The position numbers and the translations under genes were made by a program. The notes below the pieces were generated by a model, which had not been told where the DNA came from, did not search any database, and was given only the letters and a program-made list of their open reading frames with translations. From assembly GCA_902799855.1 (NCBI GenBank), contig CADCCA010000002.1, positions 1 to 56,300 of the forward strand: a stretch of DNA of 56,300 nt. The letters are read 5' to 3'. Below, piece after piece: positions 50,477 to 56,300 of the stretch. The DNA comes from an uncultured Erysipelotrichaceae bacterium. Lineage in GTDB: Bacteria > Bacillota_I > Bacilli_A > RFN20 > CAG-826. The first letter of the stretch is position 1. Every line of letters begins with the position of its first letter.

Positions 50477-50761
50477 ATGAACAACAAAGAAATTAAGCAA
50501 ATGGTTAAAGAAATACTGGAAGCTCAAATGGATGAAAGCGGCCTAAGCGAAGAAGAAGTAACGGAGCCAACAATGCTAAATCTTATTAATTCATATTATG
50601 AAGACGACATTGAATTAAAAGACTTATGTATTGCCCTGGATTATCTAGGCTATACATATGACGAATCATCTTTAGAACGTAGTAAACAAGAAAGAATTGC
50701 TAGAAAGGAGAAACGCCGTGCTTATAGAGAAAAACAAAGAGCGAAAAAACTCAAAAAATGA
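50477..50761 (+). CDS. Small helical protein
   Basis: 94 residues from the ATG at 50477 (AAAAGGAGACAAAAA upstream). Acidic helical body (EIKQMVKEILEAQMDES, ..., IALDYLGYTYDESS) and a very basic tail (KEKRRAYREKQRAKKLKK). No family recognised. It overlaps the next small gene by 44 bases. Confidence 0.6.
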   Translation: MNNKEIKQMVKEILEAQMDESGLSEEEVTEPTMLNLINSYYEDDIELKDLCIALDYLGYTYDESSLERSKQERIARKEKRRAYREKQRAKKLKK

Positions 50762-50882
50762 CGAATCTATTATCCACTCGTTAGAAGCGTATCTGTTGAT
50801 GTTTTACGACGACATGATTGATTCTTCTGAACTAGTGAAAGCAATGGGCGATCTGGTACAGGAAAGAAATGCGTGCCAATAA
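50718..50882 (+). CDS. Small protein with GTG start
   Basis: 54 residues from the GTG at 50718, with AAAGGAG seven bases upstream inside the preceding gene. Acidic and helical (SIIHSLEAYLLMFYDDMIDS). The overlap with the preceding gene in another frame suggests coupled expression of the two small proteins. Confidence 0.5.
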   Translation: MLIEKNKERKNSKNDESIIHSLEAYLLMFYDDMIDSSELVKAMGDLVQERNACQ

Positions 50883-50970
50883 TGTCCAAAACTAAAGACA
50901 AAATAGTTAAAAATAATACTTTATAAAGTATTTAGCAAATAATTAAAGTAATCGAAAGGAGAACGAAAAT

Positions 50971-52206
50971 ATGATTACTATCAAATGCCCTAACTGTGGC
51001 GAACAAATCGAATTAGGTAAGGACGCCTATAACTCATTATTAAACGAAATTGAAACAGCAGAACTTGATAAGAAAGTTAACGAGAAAGTTGAACTTATCA
51101 AGAAAAGACTTGAAGCAGAAAACAAGCTTGAAGCCAGCAAAGCTAAAACAGAGCAAGACGCTACAATTAACAAATTAAAAGAAGAAAAAGCAGTTCTCGA
51201 AGAAAAGATCAAAGGTGTTGATACTGCTGTTGAATTGGCGGTTTCCAAGGCTACTCACGATTTACAAGAACAATTGATTCAAAAGAACAGTGATATTGTC
51301 ACTCTAAAAGGCGATATCAAAGATGCCAAACAAAAAGCTGAAGAAGACAAAAAGGCGCTTGAAGCCGCCTACAAATTCCAATTGGATGTCAAAGACGAAG
51401 AAATCCAAAGATGGAAAGAATACCGTATGGGTGATTCCACTAAGGACTTGGGCGAATCTTTAGAGCAATATTGCAGCGATTCATTTAATGAAATTCGTGC
51501 CGACGCTTATCCAAATGCTACTTTTGAAAAAGACACCAAAGCAGTTTCTGGTGAAGATGAAAAGAGCGGCACTCAAGGCGACTTCATCTTTAGAGATTAC
51601 GGTCCTGATGGAACGGAAATTGTCTCAATTATGTTTGATATGAAAACAGAGAAAGACGACACAAAAGACAAAAAGACAAATGAGTATCATTTAAAGAAAC
51701 TCAACGCTGATAGAGATAAAAAAGGCTGTGAATACGCTGTATTAGTCTCAACATTAGAAGCGGACAGCAAACTCTACAATCGTGGTATTGTTGATAAGTC
51801 CCATCTCTATCCAAAGACATATGTTGTTAGACCACAATTCTTCTTAGCAATTATTGGTTTAATTAGAAACATGGCTCTAAAATCATATGAATACAAAAGA
51901 CAAATTGTGCAATATCAACGCGAGAACGTTGACGTCACAAACTTCGAGAAAGCTGTTCAAGCGGTCGCAAACAAAATTGGTGAAGACTATGCATCAGCAT
52001 CTTCCCATTACGACAATGCTGAAAAGTATATCGACGAAGTCATTGGTAAACTTACAAAGCTTAAAGAAGAGTATCGTCTTGTTATGAAAAAGATTGGTAC
52101 GGCGCAAAACAGACTTCCTGAGTTGGAAGTTAGAAAACTCGTCAAAGACAATCCAACAATGAAAGAAAAATTCGAAGCTTTAGAAGCAGAAAAGAAAGCA
52201 GATTAA
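50971..52206 (+). CDS. DUF2130 nuclease-fold-like protein
   Basis: 411 residues. The N-terminus has a CPNCG half zinc knuckle, then a long coiled coil (about 20-150) and the DUF2130 domain, with KEYRMGDSTKDLGESLEQYC, GTQGDFIFRD and IMFDMKTEKDD, followed by YAVLVSTLE and YVVRPQFFLAII. The GDFIFR...(E/D)MKTE layout is PD-(D/E)XK-like, so a nuclease role is inferred. AAAGGAG lies before the ATG. DUF2130 proteins are widespread in bacteria and have been noted near defence genes; their function is unsettled. Confidence 0.85.
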   Translation: MITIKCPNCGEQIELGKDAYNSLLNEIETAELDKKVNEKVELIKKRLEAENKLEASKAKTEQDATINKLKEEKAVLEEKIKGVDTAVELAVSKATHDLQEQLIQKNSDIVTLKGDIKDAKQKAEEDKKALEAAYKFQLDVKDEEIQRWKEYRMGDSTKDLGESLEQYCSDSFNEIRADAYPNATFEKDTKAVSGEDEKSGTQGDFIFRDYGPDGTEIVSIMFDMKTEKDDTKDKKTNEYHLKKLNADRDKKGCEYAVLVSTLEADSKLYNRGIVDKSHLYPKTYVVRPQFFLAIIGLIRNMALKSYEYKRQIVQYQRENVDVTNFEKAVQAVANKIGEDYASASSHYDNAEKYIDEVIGKLTKLKEEYRLVMKKIGTAQNRLPELEVRKLVKDNPTMKEKFEALEAEKKAD

Positions 52207-52220
52207 TTAAAACATTATTA

Positions 52221-52245
52221 GGGGGGCGCCTAAAAAGCGCTCCTC
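52221..52245 (+). other. GC-rich hairpin after the DUF2130 gene
   Basis: GGGGGGCGC (52221-52229) pairs with GCGCTCCTC (52237-52245) with two G-U pairs. No T-run follows, so it is not a standard terminator; it may protect the mRNA 3' end. Confidence 0.5.
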
Positions 52246-52286
52246 AAAATAATGGAAAAATATTCATGATTTAATAAAATAAAACT

Positions 52287-53375
52287 ATGGCAACATTAAA
52301 ATCGTATCGAACATCTGATTCATCGAATAAAATTACTACCTACCTCTATAACGATAATTCGTCATCGGTATCTTTTGATTTTGGTAGCAAAGATATTCCA
52401 TTAAACGAAGTTAGAAGTTTGGACTACATATTTATTACCCATGAACATTCAGATCACTTCATGGGTCTATATCATATGCCTTACGTTGAAGTATTATTGG
52501 AAAGCAAATGTGAGATATATGCTTCAAATGTCACCAAAGATTTAATCATCGCCATCTTTGAGAATGCGCTTAGGATTAGTTTTGAAGAAAGGGACATCAA
52601 AAAGATTAGAGAATTACTCCATAGAATCAAAGGTGTCTTGTTCTTTGAAAAGTGCAAACTCAAGAAAGATACTTATTTCAGATTGTTCCCATCAGGACAT
52701 ACCTATGGTAGTGCAATGGTTTATTACTTCGGTAAAGCTAATAAGATTTTATATACTGGCGATATTGATTTTGATTCCAGTGATAGTGATAGGCAATATC
52801 AATTGGATCTAAAAGAAAATGAATCTGTCGATTATATAATTGCAGATGGCACTTATTTAGATAATGAACAGTTTAAAGACGAATCATTTTCTACAATCAG
52901 AGACAACATATTAAAAAGAAAATATGACAATTTTTATTGTAAGCCAGAGAAAATCATTTTCTTCTCTAAAAAGATCATCTCCTCGCCTAAATTAAAGGAT
53001 AAGTACTGTGTTGTATTTACTAGCGAACTTAAATGGTACCTTTCTATTCTAAGAAAATATGATTATGATCCATTTATTACTGACCAAGTATTGTTGGATT
53101 CATCCATCTATGCCTTGCCAGAGAATAGAAAAGTAATACACGTATCGAGTAAAAAGCTGGACAAACAGACAAATGTCAACTCCATTGTGGGTCTTCATAT
53201 TAGTTTTATTGATTTTGCCTATATGCTCCAACAATTTGATTACACAAAGACCAAAATTCTAGTAGGTCACTATAACAAAGAAAATGAAAGTGACATCTTA
53301 GATACTTTCCATTCATCATCATACACATGTGATTTTGATGTCAAAGTTTTAAAAGAAGGAGAACTAGTATTATGA
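52287..53375 (+). CDS. Metallo-beta-lactamase-fold nuclease-like protein
   Basis: 362 residues. FITHEHSDHFMGL is the HxHxDH zinc motif, FPSGHTYGSAMVYYF the next His site and LYTGDIDFDSS the Asp site; ADGTYLDN follows as in beta-CASP RNases and DNA-repair nucleases. A beta-CASP-like insert may lie between 190 and 330. No ribosome site; TAAAAT ends six bases before the ATG, suggesting a leaderless mRNA. Its stop overlaps the next start (ATGA), so it is coupled to the 397-residue protein. Confidence 0.8.
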   Translation: MATLKSYRTSDSSNKITTYLYNDNSSSVSFDFGSKDIPLNEVRSLDYIFITHEHSDHFMGLYHMPYVEVLLESKCEIYASNVTKDLIIAIFENALRISFEERDIKKIRELLHRIKGVLFFEKCKLKKDTYFRLFPSGHTYGSAMVYYFGKANKILYTGDIDFDSSDSDRQYQLDLKENESVDYIIADGTYLDNEQFKDESFSTIRDNILKRKYDNFYCKPEKIIFFSKKIISSPKLKDKYCVVFTSELKWYLSILRKYDYDPFITDQVLLDSSIYALPENRKVIHVSSKKLDKQTNVNSIVGLHISFIDFAYMLQQFDYTKTKILVGHYNKENESDILDTFHSSSYTCDFDVKVLKEGELVL

Positions 53376-54565
53376 AAAATAACAAATACTTCATCCTTCT
53401 ATTCGGCTATACACGTATCCAGTTATTTACCGAAGTTAACGGTAAAATCACTAACATTGATTTTGCTAATGGACAAAACAAATTATCTAACTGTGTGACC
53501 TTCTCCTACGACAAGGAAGACTTGGAATTTGTTCCTGATGGAGATCCATTTGCAGTAGACCAGAATTCTTCTTTTTCTGATTATTTGGATTTTGCAGGCT
53601 ATCATTTCGAATTAGGTGAAGCGCTTGAGGCCATTGTTACATCAATAATCAACAATAAGTTAATTCCTGGCTTAGGCAAAAACGATGACATATTCATATA
53701 TGTACAAGCTTTTCAATATGAGACCAACCATTCAAAAGATGGGAAGCATACTTATTTTGCTCCTGAAAAGATGGTTATCAAAGGGCATAGTGTCTATTCC
53801 TATGATGCGCATATTTTGTTTCAAATTTATGCAAGCTATATCGACGATATAATAGGCACTAATATTTTAATTGGTTATCCATTCCTTACAATGCTATTTA
53901 ACAATCAAGAAGACGGTTTCTCTGTAACATATGCACCAACTATGGAAAGGAGTGTTGTAGAAAAAGTACTTGAGCAATACCCTCTCCCAACCAGTGTCCC
54001 AGAAAAGTTACTGAGAAACACCAGCAATAAGATTTTTGTTTCGAAGTTGCTGGACCTGCCTCTTCCAAGAGAAGCTATTTATCAAAACAGAAGAGTGGAT
54101 ATTGCAAAAACTAATCTCTCTAAACACTTTGATGTTTTGCTAAAAGAAGCGGCCAATTACTTCCTAGAAAAAGCAGATAAAGTTGATCGTGGTCCAACTA
54201 TGGTTTTTGATTTCGGAATGCACCCTTTCATCAAGGAATCATTCATGCCGCGCATAGAAAAACCAATTTTTATGGATAAAGAAGACAATATTGCGCTAAC
54301 TGCTTTTATGCTTAGAAACATGATAATTCAGCATATTGCAAATGGTGATTCTCTTTTCAAAAACGAAGCAATCAAGGTAAGCAAAAAAGGAATGGTATCA
54401 ACTTTTATGAAGTGTGGTAACATCCTATACTTTGATCCTTATTTCATTTACGAGTATAACGAGTATACCCTTCGCTATAAGAAAAATAACATTTTATCCA
54501 CTATAGAAAGAAAAGAACTTCAATCATTGTGCCAAAGAAAAAGAGATTCTTTAAAGGATAATTAA
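53372..54565 (+). CDS. Unknown protein in MBL operon
   Basis: 397 residues, soluble. The N-terminus (YFILLFGYTRIQLFTE) and a FDFGMHPFI motif near 288 faintly recall an actin/HSP70-like or sugar kinase fold, but nothing is convincing. AGAAGGAGAAC precedes the ATG, which overlaps the MBL stop by four bases. It probably acts with the MBL nuclease and the following 278-residue protein as a three-gene system. Confidence 0.6.
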   Translation: MKNNKYFILLFGYTRIQLFTEVNGKITNIDFANGQNKLSNCVTFSYDKEDLEFVPDGDPFAVDQNSSFSDYLDFAGYHFELGEALEAIVTSIINNKLIPGLGKNDDIFIYVQAFQYETNHSKDGKHTYFAPEKMVIKGHSVYSYDAHILFQIYASYIDDIIGTNILIGYPFLTMLFNNQEDGFSVTYAPTMERSVVEKVLEQYPLPTSVPEKLLRNTSNKIFVSKLLDLPLPREAIYQNRRVDIAKTNLSKHFDVLLKEAANYFLEKADKVDRGPTMVFDFGMHPFIKESFMPRIEKPIFMDKEDNIALTAFMLRNMIIQHIANGDSLFKNEAIKVSKKGMVSTFMKCGNILYFDPYFIYEYNEYTLRYKKNNILSTIERKELQSLCQRKRDSLKDN

Positions 54566-54592
54566 ATCAAGAGCATATAATAGGAGTAAGCT

Positions 54593-55429
54593 ATGAAAGA
54601 TTTGGAATTTTTACAAAAGTACGGTTTGTTAACTGATGGATTTGCTAGACAATACGTTTCTCATATAAACGAGAGAAAATTTGATTTTGAAAGCTCCACT
54701 CCAAAGCAATTACAAATACTTGTGCCCCAAGAATGGGTAAACCCTTCTTCTACAAGCGTTAATCCAGCCCTTTGTACTTTTAGCGCTTCTTCTTGGCTGA
54801 GACTTGTTGAAGAGTTGTTTGTTTTTCTTCAGAGCAAAGCACCAAAAACCAAAGATGAGCTACTGGCTTTTAGAACCGATTGGTCAAAAGCTAAGATTTT
54901 TTCTGAATTCAAGGCTTTTCAAAATATGGTACCGGTCGAAGATTTGTTTTTGAGTGTTAACTACACAGCGACGCATTCTGTTTGGATCATTGGTGACTTA
55001 TTAAACTTCTACGGAATAAAGACTGGATATTTATTTGTCCATCGCGCTCCTATAGCGGAACCTAGAGAAGTGGTGGAAATGATTTTAAAACAAAGAAAAG
55101 ACGGATTTAAGAAGTATTTAATGTTTAAACGCGGAAAAAGTTTAGAAAACGCTAACAAGATCATCTCTGCTTTCGATAATTCTTTTAACAAGATTTTAAG
55201 CAACATGTCATCTAGTTATTACAATTTTTTCCTATTTGACAGCACACAGTACTTATCAAACTATAAATCAAAAATGCTGATTGATATTAGCAAGTACACT
55301 GTTTGGAGTGATGCAAAAAAAGAAACAGCCAGAAAGTATTTAGATTATTACTCTGACTATTGCACTATGCTGATGAAAGAATCTAAAAAACACGACGATG
55401 ATTTAGAGTTTGTCGTTCCGCTTACATAA
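54593..55429 (+). CDS. Unknown protein, third gene of MBL operon
   Basis: 278 residues, soluble, helical. A central block with FLSVNYTATHSVWIIGDLLN and HRAPIAEPREVVEM is well structured, but I do not recognise the family. TAGGAGTAAGC precedes the ATG, 27 bases after the preceding stop, so co-transcription is likely. Confidence 0.6.
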   Translation: MKDLEFLQKYGLLTDGFARQYVSHINERKFDFESSTPKQLQILVPQEWVNPSSTSVNPALCTFSASSWLRLVEELFVFLQSKAPKTKDELLAFRTDWSKAKIFSEFKAFQNMVPVEDLFLSVNYTATHSVWIIGDLLNFYGIKTGYLFVHRAPIAEPREVVEMILKQRKDGFKKYLMFKRGKSLENANKIISAFDNSFNKILSNMSSSYYNFFLFDSTQYLSNYKSKMLIDISKYTVWSDAKKETARKYLDYYSDYCTMLMKESKKHDDDLEFVVPLT

Positions 55430-55454
55430 TTCTTTGGAATCTATTTAAGCCGAA

Positions 55455-55927
55455 TTATTTCTCGTCTTGAAGCCTTTTGTTAATTACTTCAATAATTTTT
55501 TCTGCGACATCATTAGCATCTGCCTGTGGTGTGATATCTATTATTTTTGTGCTAAGTTTTATACTTGGCTTCGCTCGATATCTAAGCTGTAAATCCCCAT
55601 CTTTTTTTGCGAAGAAGAACCAATGGGCATAATGTTCTAGTAGCATCTTGTCGATCTCTTTATAGAAATGATAATATCAACAAAATCATTAATGAATAGT
55701 TTTTCTCGAGGGAAAAGCGCATCATAAAAGCCACCTCTTTTTGTTTTTGCCATTTTTATTATTTCGGTAGCGTTTTTCCGTGTTGTTCCCTCCTTAAAAA
55801 TATTTACTTCTTCACCTGGTTCGTTTTCTAACAATGTGTTTTTGTCAAGCTTTTTGCCGCAATACGGACAAAACAAAAAGTCTTCTTTAAAAAACCTATT
55901 GCAATCAAAACATACTTTGACTTTCAT
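55455..55927 (-). pseudogene. Zinc-ribbon protein gene with frameshift
   Basis: The ATG at 55927 (AAGGAGAATT upstream on the minus strand) begins a frame with VCFDCNR and FLFCPYCGKKL, a CxxC...CxxC zinc ribbon, that runs to IIISI near 55662 and then meets a stop at 55637-55639. In another frame the protein continues (IDKMLLEHYAHWFFF...) to TAA at 55455. Adding one A to the AAA at about 55660-55663 would join them. Either a real frameshift or a homopolymer sequencing error. Function unknown. Confidence 0.6.
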
Positions 55928-56078
55928 AATTCTCCTTAATTCATTATATAGAGAACAGACTATTTCTTTAACTCTATTTGTGCTAACAGCTTTTAACATT
56001 AGCCTTTATTTAAGCTGATGGAGCAATGGTGCAAATTTGCTATCGAAGAGCAGAAAAAATACGTTTATTTAAGAATGG

Positions 56079-56120
56079 TGATATAATCCAATTATAGTAC
56101 TTCAGCATTAATAGTAATGC
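56079..56120 (+). promoter_or_regulatory. Extended -10 promoter and leader hairpin
   Basis: TGATATAAT (56079-56087) is a consensus extended -10. GCATTA (56105-56110) and TAATGC (56115-56120) then form a small perfect hairpin in the leader, before an AGGAGAAG ribosome site. Confidence 0.55.
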
Positions 56121-56143
56121 CGACATTAGGAGAAGATCTATTT

Positions 56144-56300
56144 ATGAAAGCCAGATTATTTGTTGTGGACGAAGATACACTAAGAGAGGCAAAAGAGTCG
56201 AGAGTAGCCAAGATTAGAATTCCAACTGGATCAGATGAAAATGAGAATCACAAAAAGGTTAAAAACAATAAAAAACCATCACCTAAATTTGTCCAATCAA
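56144..56300 (+). CDS. N-terminal part of an unidentified protein
   Basis: 52 codons are visible before the window ends. AGGAG lies about ten bases before the ATG. The start KARLFVVDEDTLREAKESRV is reminiscent of proteins that begin with an EVE/PUA-like domain and sit in defence loci, followed here by a Lys/Asn-rich stretch, but the fragment is too short for a firm call. Confidence 0.6.
   Translation, partial: MKARLFVVDEDTLREAKESRVAKIRIPTGSDENENHKKVKNNKKPSPKFVQS

Noticed and set aside
1..56300. UGA read as tryptophan (mollicute-like code)
   Set aside because: Several well-supported genes end at TGA at the right place and Trp is encoded by TGG throughout.

Overview
The window is low-GC DNA (roughly one third G+C by eye) from a Bacillota-like bacterium, probably a gut member of the Bacilli. 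Signs are AGGAGG-type ribosome sites, extended -10 promoters (TGnTATAAT), an S-box riboswitch, an ECF vitamin/amino-acid transporter subunit, AddAB-like recombination proteins and intrinsic terminators. TGA is used as a stop (for example at 10676, 12649 and 14265), so this is not a UGA=Trp mollicute. No tRNA, rRNA, CRISPR array, transposase, relaxase, complete integrase or capsid gene was seen.

Layout. 1-6.9 kb looks chromosomal: the end of a sugar isomerase gene, a SHOCT membrane protein, a lone AbiEi-like regulator, a membrane GGDEF/EAL protein, a beta-carbonic anhydrase and a guanine-deaminase-like enzyme. 7-12.7 kb holds poorly known genes (a lipoprotein, a duplicated helical protein, a small HTH protein with its own promoter and leader fold). 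About 12.9-50.3 kb is a mostly plus-strand block that looks like a large cryptic mobile element or a region of stacked elements. It carries a soluble FtsH-like protease plus a MATE-like transporter, a DEDDh exonuclease, an OGG-like protein, a stand-alone FtsK-gamma-like protein, a PD-(D/E)XK nuclease candidate, a 959-residue single-chain polymerase candidate of the QDE-1/YonO type, a HELGH metallopeptidase, AddB-like and AddA-like proteins, an Ntn-hydrolase, a two-DTG aspartic protease, a WYL-type regulator, a SAM-riboswitch operon, a soluble FtsK, a RiPP cassette, a second soluble FtsH, a HAD protein, an ADP-ribosylglycohydrolase, a uracil-DNA-glycosylase-like protein, DnaB, a second OGG-like protein and a macrodomain protein. 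50.4-56.3 kb holds two small proteins, a DUF2130 protein, a compact operon (MBL-fold protein plus two unknowns), a frameshifted zinc-ribbon gene and the start of another gene.

How the parts may work together. DnaB, FtsK, AddAB-like, nucleases, DNA-glycosylase-like proteins and the polymerase candidate form a replication, recombination and transcription set. Five unrelated protease types (two FtsH-like, one HELGH, one Ntn, one aspartic) are unusually dense. ADP-ribosylglycohydrolase, macrodomain and OGG-like genes suggest reversal of nucleic-acid or protein modification. The RiPP cassette at 39.9-41.3 kb sits between two copies of the same 46-bp terminator-bearing sequence and so looks like cargo inserted behind the ftsK-like gene.

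The most interesting items are the QDE-1/YonO-like polymerase candidate (19695-22574), the Cys/His-rich peptide with its SPASM radical SAM enzyme (39928-41194), the small two-lobed aspartic protease (34643-35302), the S-box controlled operon (36791-38298), and a recurring pattern of genes whose -10 box lies only 5-12 bases before the start codon, suggesting leaderless mRNAs.
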